A DNA stretch of 64,000 nt from Crocodylus rhombifer (lineage: Eukaryota > Chordata > Crocodylia > Crocodylidae), in NCBI GenBank assembly GCA_038503035.1, contig JAVSML010024434.1:124001-188000 (forward strand), given 5' to 3'. Position 1 is the stretch's first letter; every line of letters starts with the position of its first letter. Positions 46,530 through 56,622 of this stretch are shown here, one piece after another. Made by a program: the position numbers and the translations under genes. The notes below the pieces were generated by a model. The model worked only from the letters and a program-made list of their open reading frames with translations. It was not told where the DNA came from and made no database searches.

Positions 46530-46700
46530 CCATCATAGAAAAACAGGCTTGAAAGTGACCTGAGGTCACCTGATCCAACCCCCTGCTTAGGGCAAAATCT
46601 TCCTATAGTTGAAAACATCTGAGACAAATGTTTGTCTAACACACAGTTAGAAACTTCCAGTGATGAAGGTATCACACATGTCTAGGTTATCTGTTGTAGT
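46530..46700 (-). mobile_element. CR1 3' part, inverted
   Basis: atcatagaaaaacaggcttg, tcacctgatccaaccccctg and cttccagtgatgaaggtatc are inverted CR1 3' landmarks. It would lie inside the FITM2 3' UTR if that is long. Confidence 0.75.
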
Positions 46701-49700
46701 TCTCAAACACCCTCCAAGTGAGAAAGCGATGTAATTTATAAAACATTATATGTAATGAAAATATTAGTAAAATTCATCCCATATCATTTTCAACTTCTTG
46801 GTCTGGTATACCTCTTGTGCTTCTATTCCTTAGCCATTTCTTGGCCAACTGAATAGTTTTTGAGACTTGAAGTGTCAGAAATCCCACTCAAATGCTTACT
46901 TGGAGAGGCATTCTTATATATAGATAACTGATGAATAACAAAAAGCCATGTAATTAAACAAAATGATACTGTGATTATTTATGCTTTTGGGGGATAGCAA
47001 TAGAAAGAGGAAATGCAAAATTCCTTAAAAAATTCCAGAGACATGGGACAAACAACTCTATATGGAGGCAAGAGACAGGAACTGTAGTGACTTTTAATGA
47101 AGAGAAAATGAGGATATTATGAGCTACAGTTTCATGATTACAAGTTACTTCCTATAAGCATGTACTACAAGATTTTGTCCTGTAAAACATTTTAGTCTTT
47201 TGTTATTTTAAAACTCAAAGTTCATGTCTGACAAGTGCTGGAAATGATCTGTCCATTTTGGCAAAAATCCTCATCAAATCCATCTACTTAGAGTACAGGT
47301 TTGTGTTCCATGCAAACTTATCCCAAAAGCGGACGGACTGGATTTTTCCCCTGTGATTCGCATTCATTCCGCTCCACAGAAGAAATGAAAGAGAACAAAA
47401 ATTATGCTAAATGCATGGACAGAAGATTGCCCAACCTCTGACTTCTATAGACAGCTATTAGAACAACACTGAGTTTAAGGTCTTCTGCCTGAAGTGCAAA
47501 TTAAAAAGTTCCAGTGTCTGAGCCATCAGTAAATGGGTGGCCTCTATATAACACCTAGACTTCCAAATACATAAAGAGTGAGGTCCGAAGCCCATTAAGC
47601 TCAACAGTTTTACCACTAATTTTAATAGAACTGGATTTTAACCATGGGTGCATAAGGTATGCGTGCTGCAAATCTGCCCATACAATGGGTACACACTACA
47701 AGGCTTGCTTTGCTCATACATTTTTATACCAGATGCTTTTGAAAACATGCTATATTGCACCATGGCAATCCTGAGGGACAAAGAGGGTCTGACCCTGCAA
47801 TGTATACACACCTCAGTAGTCCTTATCCACACCAGGAGCCCCTTGATTACTCATGAGCATAAGCAGTAGAATCAGACCATTATCTTTAGACTCCAGAAAT
47901 GGAACCTTGCTCAGACTCCCTGGCAAATTCCCTTGGTGATTTTGATCACTTACTCTTGAGAAAAATACTACTGTTGAGGTTCCAATAAAGTATTAAGCAC
48001 ACCTAGCCCTTACCATATTACTCACAATAATATACCGTTATGACACACTGGATAGGTGGTTAGAAGTGTCTGTAAACAGACTACTTCAACCATGCATTTC
48101 CAGGGCACACTTTAATATACAATTAAGCTTTCAAAGGCACTTAGCATATAGTTCTTAAAGCTACTGGGGTTCCTCTTAGACTTGCCTAGACAGGCAAGTT
48201 GCCAGGAATAACCTAGGACGGGAAGCTAAACCTGATTTAGTAAATCTGATGTAAAGCATCATTTCCATACAGAGCAACTCATTCAGTTTGGCTGAAATCT
48301 AATGATTTCATAATGAGAGCAGGTTTAAATTACATCAAAATACGAGTGTTCACCTTAAATTAGATCAAAACCAATTTCACTATATCAGTTTAAATCCCAA
48401 CATAATTTTAACTGGCATAGCCTTCCCATAGGAATTCAGCAATTCACAGGAACAGGTCCCAAATGAGATATTAAGTTGTTAAGTGTTTGTGGACCTACCC
48501 CTTTCTTTTGCCAGGAAATTGAAATGGCAATATGATATATACCCAGATGAGGTTATGGATCACCTTGTTCTAAAAGGCAGCAAAACAATTCACTCAGAAT
48601 TGAGGTTTGAAGAAAATTTAGGTTCAATATCATACTACTACAAATATCTAAATTTTAGCTGAGACAAGCACTGTTTGGTAGCATGTTGGACATGCTATTA
48701 CAGATGAAAAATGGATTTTGATTTGTTTGTTCCTTACACAAATAAGCCTTTCATAAAACAATTAAAAGTACTGGTTAAAAATACCCTTAGTGTCCAACTC
48801 AATGTATATCCATGCTTTCTATAATGCAATTGGGTTTTACCAGCCACAGTTTTTGCCACATCAGCAATAGACAACATTTAACGTGCATTCAAAATGAAAC
48901 AGCTTACTGATACTGATAGGACATGAATAAATATCTGTATGCATACTGCTATAATAACCTTGGAGAAAAAACAATCCTGTGCTCTATATAATTCTCAAGA
49001 CCAATAAAATACTGATTCAAGTCAGTGCAAAATCAGTTAACATGCTTGTTACCCGACCTTCAGAATTTCATTGCACTTCCAAAAAGAACACATAAAACAG
49101 TATTTCAACTGCAAGTACAGAAGCTGAACATGTAATAAATGTATAAAATTGCCCCCAAACTTTTGTACAAGAAATGAAGTAATTTAAGACATTAACAGTA
49201 CCTGAAGGAGTTCTCTCATTACGGCTTTTCAGTTTTTTAAATTAGTGTCATGAATAAAGAACAAAAAACCCACCATTATTTAAGGAAAAAATAAGCTATC
49301 TAATGAGATAAAACTCATTTTGGGCCTTCCCTTTTTAAAAGGTTGACAGGAAACAGAAAATTTACATTTGAGATCTAGCATAAGACATCGGGCCACAAAA
49401 ACAAAAATAATTCTCTAGCAGCAAGGGCTGGTAAGAATTTATGGAAAGTCTGTAACACCTGAGAACACAGGTGCTGCAGTTTTGCAATGAAGCTGCATTC
49501 TCCTTGTTAAAGTATTCTTGCCAACTACACGATTGTTGCAATAGTTAGCAGCTTTGCACTGCCTCTGGCACAACTGGAAAGATTACAAGTGGAGAGTTAA
49601 AAAAAAGAGTCAGCAATTAAAGTTAGCTTGAGATTTGGACCTTATTAAAATCTTCTGTCTTAAAAAAATGGAGGGAGGGAGGGAAAAGGGGCTGCCTGTC

Positions 49701-49990
49701 AATCTTTAATTTTCCCTCTGTTTCCCCACAGAACAGGTACAGCAAAGGTAGCAGCAATGTAAGCTTCCCCCACAACTACTTCTTGCCAATACACTTGATT
49801 ATCCTGGTGGAACACTGAAGGGGGGCAATCTGTGGCTGACTGCTTTGCCAAGATCACCAATTACCTGGTCAGTTACTCCTATTCCTGGGTGGCAGTCTGT
49901 GACACCAGGAACTGGACTGTAACCATCTGGGGACCATCAAACTAAGACATGTTTTTTTAATTCCCCTCCCCTTAATACGTTCCTTTCTAT

Positions 49991-50068
49991 AAAAAAAAAA
50001 AAAAAAAAAAAAATCATAGCCAATCCTGTATTTAAAACAAAATAGGAAACAGAATTTTTTTTTTTTTT
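49991..50068. repeat. A- and T-homopolymers beside the FITM2 stop codon
   Basis: A run of 23 A (49991-50013) and a run of 14 T (50055-50068). The T run includes two bases of the TTA that is the FITM2 stop on the + strand, so in the mRNA sense TAA is followed directly by about a dozen A. Confidence 0.95.
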
Positions 50069-50682
50069 ATCTGCTATAACTCGACTTCTTTGAACTCAAG
50101 CAAGTATTCTGGGGAGGAAGCCCAGGAGAGAAAGGTTTCAAGTACCAGAATCTGTATGTCCCATACCAAGCCGACAGACCCACTAGCGTGCCAAACAGTT
50201 TGTGGGAGAAGTCATGGAAATATACAGCAGTGCTCAAAAACATCAAGACCCAAATAGTGACCAGAAAGCTCAAGGCAATGAAGAGGGCATTGACCACACC
50301 ATGCAATCTAGAGCTCCGGTCTGTGTTCAAGACTTCCAGCACAGCCATCTCCTCCACAATCATTAGGGCACAATATGTTAGGAGGAAGGAATGGCCCGAG
50401 ATGTCAAAGCCATGCCAGAAGCCACCGGCCTGGTGGCAATGATGCTTGTTTTGGTGCTCCCGATGCAGCACATCTAGTGCTGAGGACTTGTAGCAGCTGC
50501 CAGTGAGATTCTCAATGTACATGAAGAACTGGGTGCAGACATACCAGACGGCAGTACCCACCAGCAGGGTACTGAGGCGCCGCAGCACATCCTGCACGTT
50601 CCGAGTGAGGCAATAGTTGGTGACTCCGATGAAGGGAAGCAACAGCCAAAATGTCCAGGCCCAGGCCAGTTTCACAAAGTAG
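50067..50682 (-). CDS. FITM2: FITM2 exon 2
   Basis: Encodes most of the protein: the second and third base pair-completed codon 58 onward, starting (V)YFVKLAWAWTFWLLLPFI. Motifs in order are RRLSTLLVGTAVWYVCT, GSCYKS, GGFWHGFDISGHSFLL (H155), CALMIVEEMAVLE, IWVLMFLSTAVYFHDFSHK (H214) and WYLKPFSPGLPPQ. The stop TAA (50069-50067) runs straight into a run of A in the sense strand. An in-frame ATG upstream (50711) lies in the intron and is not the real start, since the reading up to the acceptor is not homologous. Confidence 0.98.
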
Positions 50683-51475
50683 CTGCCAGAACAAAGCCAA
50701 CAAGGACTCATATAAATGGATTAAACTTTCAGGCTGGCTGGGGGCGAGCATGAATGGGAGAGGGTTTTAATGACTTCATCTGACCCCAGTGCTCTTCCCT
50801 ACCCAGGGCAGGGGGTCGGACTCAATGATCTACTGAGCTCTCTTCCAACCCTAAAAATCTATGAAATCTATGACTTCATTCAGAGAGAGCCACCGTGGGC
50901 AGACACCCGTCTGTCAGCTCACACTCAGGATGCCCGAGAGCCCTTTATACCAAGTCCTGCCCCTATTCCCCATTGCTGTGAACCCTGCTGCCCTCCTGCC
51001 TGCATCTCGCCTTCAACGTGGGCCCTGTGTCGAGCCTCCGACGGCCCTGCAGTGCGCCCCCGGGGTCGGCCTTTCCTATCCGTTCCCTTCGCTACAGCAA
51101 ACATGCTCCCTCGCGCGCCCCCATCGCTGCAAGGGCCTTTCCTCCGGCCCCGAGAAACGCCGCCATGCTCTGCTCATGCCCACACGGCTGCGGTGCAGAC
51201 CGCCTCTCGGGCACCGCCTCGCCCCTCTGTGCCACCCGGGCACCCCGCGGGCAGGGGCATGACAGACCCCGCCCCCAGGGGACAGGCCCCGCCGCGCCTC
51301 ACACGTTGAGCAGGTTGCGCTTGAGGCTGAGGTAGGAGGGCGGCAGCAGCCCCAGCGCGCGGGCGGCGGAGCCGAGCAGCAGCAGCAGGAGCAGCAGCCA
51401 GGGCAGACCCCGCCGCGCCGCCCGCCGCGCCAGCAAGGCCCCCAGCAGCCCCGCGCTGCGCTCCAGCCCAGCCAT
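50067..51475 (-). CDS. FITM2: FITM2, fat storage-inducing transmembrane protein 2 (two exons, complete)
   Basis: Joining 51475-51303 with 50682-50067 on the - strand gives 789 nt, or 262 residues plus TAA, the same length as human FITM2. Donor is gtgagg (phase 2) and acceptor ttctggcag; codon 58 (Val) spans the junction. The protein is an ER multi-pass membrane enzyme of the lipid phosphatase-like FIT family. It cleaves acyl-CoA and promotes lipid-droplet budding. The two catalytic histidines fall exactly at H155 (FDISGHSFLL) and H214 (AVYFHDFSHK). N80 and FLL157-159, known from FIT2 mutants, are also present. Hydrophobic segments lie at about 24-43, 59-79, 91-112, 157-173, 189-209 and 217-235. 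The N-terminal 45 residues differ most from mammals and include eight consecutive leucines (27-34). The ATG at 51475-51473 has a purine at -3 and G at +4. The gene looks intact. Confidence 0.97.
50683..51302 (-). other. FITM2: FITM2 intron
   Basis: A 620-bp intron with donor gtgagg (at 51302-51297) and acceptor ttctggcag. The downstream part contains a 75-bp plus-strand CR1 tail (50795-50873); the upstream part is CpG-rich and belongs to the promoter island. Open frames crossing it on the + strand (50770-51335) are products of GC-rich composition. Confidence 0.92.
50795..50873 (+). mobile_element. CR1 3' tail in the FITM2 intron
   Basis: gggcagggggtcggactcaa, tgatctactgagctctcttc and ccaaccctaaaaatctatga. 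Standard CR1 terminus, about 75 bp. Confidence 0.85.
51303..51475 (-). CDS. FITM2: FITM2 exon 1
   Basis: A very GC-rich 173-nt exon encoding residues 1-57 and two bases of codon 58. It starts MAGLERSAGLLGALLARRAA and ends PPSYLSLKRNLLN. The conserved anchor is the SYLS-x-KRN-x-LN block just before the splice site, which matches mammalian FITM2 (SYLSNKRNVLN). Upstream of it a hydrophobic stretch rich in Leu forms the first membrane segment. Longer open frames on the same strand are in another frame and lack this motif. Confidence 0.95.
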
Positions 51476-51496
51476 CCCGCGGCTGCCGCACGCGCT

Positions 51497-51522
51497 GCGT
51501 CACGGCGCCCGCGTCACGGCGC
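51497..51522 (-). promoter_or_regulatory. Tandem 12-bp repeat with CRE half-sites in the FITM2 promoter
   Basis: gcgtcacggcgc occurs at 51497-51508 and again at 51511-51522. On the transcribed - strand each contains TGACG, the CREB/ATF half-site. The copies lie about 22-47 bp before the FITM2 ATG. The exact duplication at 14-bp spacing is seen directly; binding is an inference. Confidence 0.5.
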
Positions 51523-51555
51523 ACGACGCCCCGCCCCCCACCGCCAGCCCGCGGG

Positions 51556-51565
51556 CGCCATCTTG
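51556..51565 (-). promoter_or_regulatory. YY1-like site in the FITM2 promoter
   Basis: cgccatcttg reads CAAGATGGCG on the gene's strand, a strong match to the YY1 consensus that is often close to start sites of TATA-less genes. It lies about 80 bp upstream of the ATG. Confidence 0.55.
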
Positions 51566-51583
51566 CGGCAGGCCGACCCGCCA

Positions 51584-51595
51584 GGCGCATGCGCC
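51584..51595. promoter_or_regulatory. Palindromic NRF-1 site in the FITM2 promoter
   Basis: ggcgcatgcgcc is a perfect 12-bp palindrome containing GCGCATGCGC, the NRF-1 consensus. It lies about 110 bp before the ATG. NRF-1 sites are typical of CpG-island promoters of metabolic genes. Confidence 0.6.
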
Positions 51596-51647
51596 AGGGC
51601 TCGGGTCTGGGAGGGGTGGGTCAGCCCCGCCCCCTGGTTGCCTTGGC

Positions 51648-51665
51648 GGCGGGGCGGGGATTGGG
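51648..51665 (-). promoter_or_regulatory. GC box and CCAAT box upstream of FITM2
   Basis: A GC box (ggcggggcgggg) is followed by attgg at 51660-51664, which is CCAAT on the - strand. The pair lies about 185 bp from the ATG, a usual position for NF-Y and Sp1 sites. Confidence 0.45.
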
Positions 51666-51902
51666 TGTGGCTGCGTGGCGCAGGGCGCGGGAGATGTGTG
51701 TAGGTGGCTGGGGTGCGGGGTCCCTCAGCACAGGGCTTCGCAGCGTACGGAGATGTTTATCCTGGCGCACACCATTTTGGCATGCTTTGCCCTGCTTTTT
51801 TTTCAGGGTTTTGGGGTTTGCTACCGGGGAAATCCCCCGTGCTGCAAATTAGCAACACTGCGCACAGTTTAATGTGCAACACGCGTGGTTTGTGGATCAG
51901 CA

Positions 51903-52114
51903 TACGGTTACCATACGTCCAGGTTTCCGCAAACACGTCCTCTTTTTGGGGTCCTTGCATCTCAGTCCAGGCGCTTTTTAAAAATATCAACAAATGTCTG
52001 AGATTTTGATCCGTTCATCACTGAAGTTTTTCCCATCGCTTCACCGCTAGCCCTAGCAAGGAGCTGCTTGGGGCTGGGGGAGCGGGCGGAGGGCACCTGG
52101 AGGCAGGGTGCATA
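51903..52114. mobile_element. Partial DNA element with a family C-like end
   Basis: tacggttaccatacgtccag resembles the family C terminus TAGGGTGACCAT, continuing with aacacgtcctctttttgggg. The other end is missing; a CR1 follows at 52115. Tentative. Confidence 0.4.
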
Positions 52115-52590
52115 TTCATAGATTTCATAGGCATTAGGGGCTGGAAGGGATTTCATGAGATCATTGGGTCTGGCCCCCCTGCCATAGGCAGGAAGTCGGC
52201 TGGGATCAAGTGACCCCAGCAAGAAATAAATCCAGCTGTTTTTTGAAGGAGACCAGAGTAGGTGCTTGCACCATCTCTGGGGGGAGTTTGTCCCAGACCC
52301 TGGACACACGCACCATAAAGAACTTTTTTCTTGTACCCAGTCTAAATCGGCCTTCCTGGAGTTTATGGCCGTTAGACCTTGTTATCCCTTGGGGAGCTCT
52401 AGGGACCAGCTGTTCTCCCAGATCCTAATGTACCCCTCTTATGAAGTTATAGGCTGCCACCAAGTCCCCCCTGAGCCTTCCCTTCTCCAGACTGAAGAGT
52501 CCCAAGTCCCTCAGCCTTCCCTCCAGGCCTTGGATCATATGAGTGGCTCTCCTCTGGGCTCTCTCAAACACTATGCACCTGGCCGGCATG
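52115..52590 (-). mobile_element. CR1 3' part, inverted
   Basis: Begins catagatttcataggcatta, then gggctggaagggatttcatg and ggcccccctgccataggcag. On the - strand it encodes [40 protein letters not shown]. These are CR1 ORF2 C-terminal motifs. Truncated at the 5' end beside the VNTR. Confidence 0.88.
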
Positions 52591-52604
52591 CAGCCAGGCA
52601 GGGT

Positions 52605-52862
52605 GGTGCGACTGTGGGTCAGGAGTGAGGGGCACTGGCAGGGCTGGGGGGAACGTGGCTTAGGAGTGAGGGGCACTGCTGGGGCAGGAGACTGTGGATT
52701 AGGAGTACGGGGCACAGGCAGTGCCAGGAGGCTGCGGGTTGGGATCAAGAAGCACCAGCATGGTTGAGGGGGATGCTGTGAGTCAGGAGAGAAAGGAAGC
52801 AGCGGGGCTTGGCGGGTAGGGGGGCTGTGGCTTGGGAGTGATGGGCAGAGCACAGGCATATC
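52605..52862. repeat. VNTR-like minisatellite, unit about 40 bp
   Basis: About six imperfect units of the form gtgggtcaggagtgaggggc-acugg-like cagggctgggg, with unit lengths of about 38-52 bp. A separate stretch of the same pattern lies at 53665-53755. The first unit follows the CR1 almost directly. Confidence 0.75.
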
Positions 52863-52904
52863 ACTGCCTCCCTCCCCCTGTCATATTACTCCTCCCTACC
52901 CCGA

Positions 52905-53020
52905 CACCAGTTGTATCTGATGAAATAAACTGTGGCTCGTCATGAAAGCTTGCGTGCCATCTCTCTCTCTTTCTCTGTATCTTATTTAGTCTGTAAAGGT
53001 GCATCTCTGCCCTGCCTTTT
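52905..53020 (+). mobile_element. Penelope-type retroelement tail
   Basis: gtatctgatgaaataaactg, ctcgtcatgaaagcttgcgt and tttagtctgtaaaggtgcat are the terminal landmarks, here with a (ctctctctttctctg) pyrimidine stretch inserted. Same tail as inverted at 11505-11605. Confidence 0.5.
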
Positions 53021-53664
53021 GCCTGACTTCAGACTCCCACTGCTCATCACCTCTCTTATTTTTAATAAGAGGCAAGGGTTTTTTTTCCTGACATCCTTTA
53101 GGGCACCTGCTGTATAGTTGGGAGAGACTCAGGACAAGCTGGGAGCCAATTGCTGCCCTTCCTCAGGGCTGGTCCTCTCCTCGCTATTTCTTGGACCTTC
53201 AGGGCCACACTGCAATGACCCCACTAGAAGGTGCAGCTTTTTAAAAACAGTTCTCCAGTAGGTGGCACTACATGACTTGAGGAAGAGAAGGGGCTGATAA
53301 AGTTAATCTTTCTCTTTTGCAGATATTTCCGCCTGTTGTAGCATGTCCTGTTCACCTGTTAATACGCCAAGGGAAAGGTTTCTATGGCAGTTCACAAAGG
53401 TCTCTCTTCATATGAGTGTGGGTTTCTATGCCACAAACAACTGGATATGAACATGCCCAAAATAAGACAAATGTAACGTGACAAAAATTCCTACAGGTCC
53501 TGAATCCTCTAATGATACTCAGGCTGTGGACTCTTTCTACTTGTTTTTAAGTCAGGCCTGAACTCTACTAGATCGAGTCAGTTCATGAAAGTGGTGTATT
53601 CCTCAACATAAAGCAACTGATCAATCTGACTATATAGGAAGACAGACAAAGATGAGCATGCAGC

Positions 53665-53755
53665 TGCTTGGGATGGGTGGGTCATAGTTGAGTGGGGGGG
53701 ATACTGTGGGTCAGGAGTGAAAGGCAGCAGCGGGGCTTGTGGGGGAGGAGGGCTG
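53665..53755. repeat. Second short block of the 52.6-kb VNTR
   Basis: actgtgggtcaggagtgaaa, ggcagcagcggggcttgtgg and gggctgtgg follow the units at 52.76-52.85 kb closely, 0.9 kb away. Confidence 0.65.
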
Positions 53756-55674
53756 TGGCCCCTCCAACTAGCATTTTGCCTCTCCAAGATTGTTTCCAGG
53801 GAGACCAAAGGAATGTTCATCCCCATGACAAATGTTTCTTGGTTGACGTTGGAAACATTCACCCCACAGGGGGCTTGACAGCCACACAATACAGTTCTAC
53901 TTAGTATAATAATGGTTAGGGACCTGACGTTTACTCAGCTGTAGTCGCGGATGCCTTTACCAATGGCGATTCTGTCTGAAACTTCCCAGCAGTAAGACAA
54001 ACCTCTGTATGGGGTCTGTAACTCAACATTATAAATTACTGTGACAAAGAATGGGAGGGAATCTTTCTAGCATGTCAGCCCTGTAGCAAACCATGCAATT
54101 CTGACTTAATGTCAAATCCAAATTGAATTCCCAAACCCAGTGTCTAGTTCTGAGCCACAAGAGTCTAGCAACACTGGTGTTGGGAGATGGAGTGCTTTTA
54201 TTGCATTACAATGCTTTATGTCCCAAAGAGGAAAAGTACAGGTAAGCCTTGAAGGGCACATTCAGTGCTTCTTTACCAAAAAATAAAGCAATAAAACTAG
54301 TGATACTCAGGCATATGCAGCACTATCCAGATATTTTGAAAGATCTCTTATCGCACAAGTGAGAACCAACAAAAGGAGCAGCATTGTGTTGCACAGCTAA
54401 GAACTGTACATGTAGCCTCATCCAGGGAAATGAATTGCTTCTTAGATAATTACTCTGTTAACTAGTGAGACAGAGTAGAGAGAAGTAGTTAGCAATGTTA
54501 GGCAGGGCAAGGTGGCAAGTTATAGACTAACTTGTTCAGAGAGGCATGAATTTTGGTAGGCTACCACCTATTTTGTTAGATACTATGAACGGACTTGCAG
54601 AGGTTTGTGAGGTTTTTGTAATAAATGAGAGATTAAGCACAAGATTCACCTGCTGTGAGGTTTTATTACAACCCCAGTGCTTATCCAAGGGTTTCTAAGT
54701 TTCATGAATGTTTTAGTGTCCTTAGGTCAAGTTTCAGGAAACAGAATCTATTCTGAGTGAACTCCAAGGACGTCTGTGGTTTTGCAGGGAAACCAGATAA
54801 AACTGAATGGTTCCTACCGAGTTTTGCTTTGAGTTTCTGGAGGGTGGAAACATAACATAGACCAAAATATAATAATTTTTACAACCTTCCCCCATCTCCA
54901 CAAACAGAAACAGCCATATCATACAACTCAGCCCCTAGGATACTATACCAGGGTACAGAAAAAAGTTGTGCTTCCTGACAAATGCCCCGCTTTTGGCATG
55001 ACTTAGATTGAAACCTCCTGAGACCCTTACAGAGCAGATCTTGCAGGCCTTGGAGAGTATAACTATACTGCAGCCTGAAGAGTGGGGTAGAGATACCAAA
55101 GGTAGCTTTAAATTAGCTGGTTTGTATATTGGAATCAGGGTAGTCATGGTAATACAATCCTCTGGTGGGGCTAATTTACTCTCCTTCTTTCATGGAAAGA
55201 CTGTCTGATATCCAAGCTAGCTGTATAGTTTAGCCATATCCTAAATCTGATGCCAGTGCTCAACAGTCCTCCAAACAGAGAGGCAATACCAGGTCACACC
55301 CTCCTCTGCCATTTTCAGTGGCTACTCACTTCTATACAGCGATGGCCGAAAGAACTGACTGCTTATGCTGGTGAAAGATTGGATTTCCTGGGGCCAGGTT
55401 GGGCTGCCCAGCTGCACTGTGCCAGCAGAGACGAGAAGGCTAGACCTTTGTTTGCAGTGTGAGAGGTAAAGATTTTAACAAAAAAATTATTGGTTTTAAA
55501 AATCTCTGTATAGCCCCATTTTCAGCCTCATCTCCCATCTGGAGATTTCCTTGGTTTATTTGCCTCTCCATGCATTTCTGTGTGCTTGGGAATATCAACA
55601 CACTTCATCTGTGGTATTCTTGGTCAATCTTGTATCCATAATTCATGTTGTAGACAGATAACATATATACATAT

Positions 55675-56622
55675 TTCAGTACTCAGACCAATGCTTTTCA
55701 ACATGTTCATTAACGATTTGGATTCAGGTATTTAAAGCAAATTAGCAAAGTTTGGTGACAACAGCAAACTATGGTGGGGTGTGGTCACACATAAACAGGC
55801 TGGCAATACAGGCCAACCTGGACAGGCTCGTGAGGTGGGCGGACCTCAACCTGATATCGTTTAATACGGAGAAATGTAAAGTGCTCCATCTGGGAAGAAA
55901 TGATCCACAAGACATTTACACACTCAGCAGTGCTACACTTGCCAGGACCACATCTGAATGAAACCTGGATATCATGATAGACAAGAAAATGAACATGATC
56001 CACCAATGCGATGCCATACCTGGCAGAGCTAATCAAACACTGGCATGCATCTATAGAGGCATCTCAGGCAAGGCTAAGGATGTCATCCTCCCTCTCTACT
56101 TGGCCTTGGTAAGACCGCAGCTAGCGTACTACATCCAGTTCTGGGTGCTGCACTTCAGGAAGGATGTGGAGAAGCTCAAGAGAGTCCAAAGGAGGGCCAT
56201 GCGCATGATTAGAGGCAGAAAGACCAGGTCGTATGAGGAGAGGCTGAAAGACTTGAGACTGTTCAGCCTGGAGACAAGAAGACTCAGAGAGGACTTAGTG
56301 GCAGCCTATAAGCATATCAGGGCCTGGGGAAGCATCTGTTCACCAAGGCCCCTCAAGGGAGGACGAGTAATAATGGGCACAAGCTGATTGAGGATAGCTT
56401 CAGGTGAGACATAAGGAAAAACTTCTTTACAAGTCAAGTACTTAGGGTTTGGAACAGGCCGCCCCCCAGAGGTGACACAGTCACCCACCCTGGCGATCTT
56501 CAAAAAGCATCTTGACGCCCATCTTGCTGAGGTCATCTGATTCCAGCAGTCTTTCCTGCCCAAGTGCAGGGGGGCTGGACCCAATGATCTGTAAGGTCCC
56601 TTCCAGCCCCTAACACCTATGA
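55675..56622 (+). mobile_element. CR1 retrotransposon, 5' truncated
   Basis: Two adjoining frames (55752-55961 and 55974-56387) contain the CR1 RT end: VRWADLNLISFNTEKCKVLH, then PGRANQTLACIYRGISGKAK, LPLYLALVRPQLAYYIQFW, RVQRRAMRMIRG and LRLFSLETRRLREDLVAAY. A frame break between them and another before 56400 inactivate it. The tail ends gggctggacccaatgatctg, taaggtcccttccagcccct and aacacctatgaaac. Confidence 0.92.

Larger units (their letters stand above)
45701..50066 (-). other. FITM2: FITM2 3' flank, possibly a long FITM2 3' UTR
   Basis: This 4.4-kb AT-rich stretch lies directly after the FITM2 stop codon on the - strand. The only repeats I can assign are a CR1 tail at 46.53-46.70 kb and a possible hAT fragment near 46.3-46.4 kb. 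Minus-strand AATAAA hexamers (tttatt on +) occur at 45704-45709 and 45755-45760, and an ATTAAA near 49703-49708. A long 3' UTR ending near 45.7 kb is plausible, but only transcript data could show it. Confidence 0.35.
50960..51720. promoter_or_regulatory. CpG island covering FITM2 exon 1 and promoter
   Basis: CpG density rises abruptly over this interval compared with the AT-rich surroundings and it includes the first exon of FITM2. No TATA box is apparent upstream of the ATG. Together with the motifs listed separately this resembles a broad, housekeeping-type promoter. The limits are by eye. Confidence 0.85.

Noticed and set aside
50683..50711. Upstream ATG in frame with FITM2 exon 2 (start at 50711)
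   Set aside because: The codons before the acceptor are intronic; the proper exon 1 with a phase-2 donor at 51303 restores the exact family length.
50770..51335. Plus-strand frames of 179, 133 and 105 codons across the FITM2 promoter
   Set aside because: CpG-island composition lacks stop codons in all frames; the minus strand has the true exon with conserved residues.
51174..51590. Minus-strand frame of 138 codons over FITM2 exon 1
   Set aside because: It is in a different frame from the conserved SYLS-x-KRN segment and joins no homologous exon 2.
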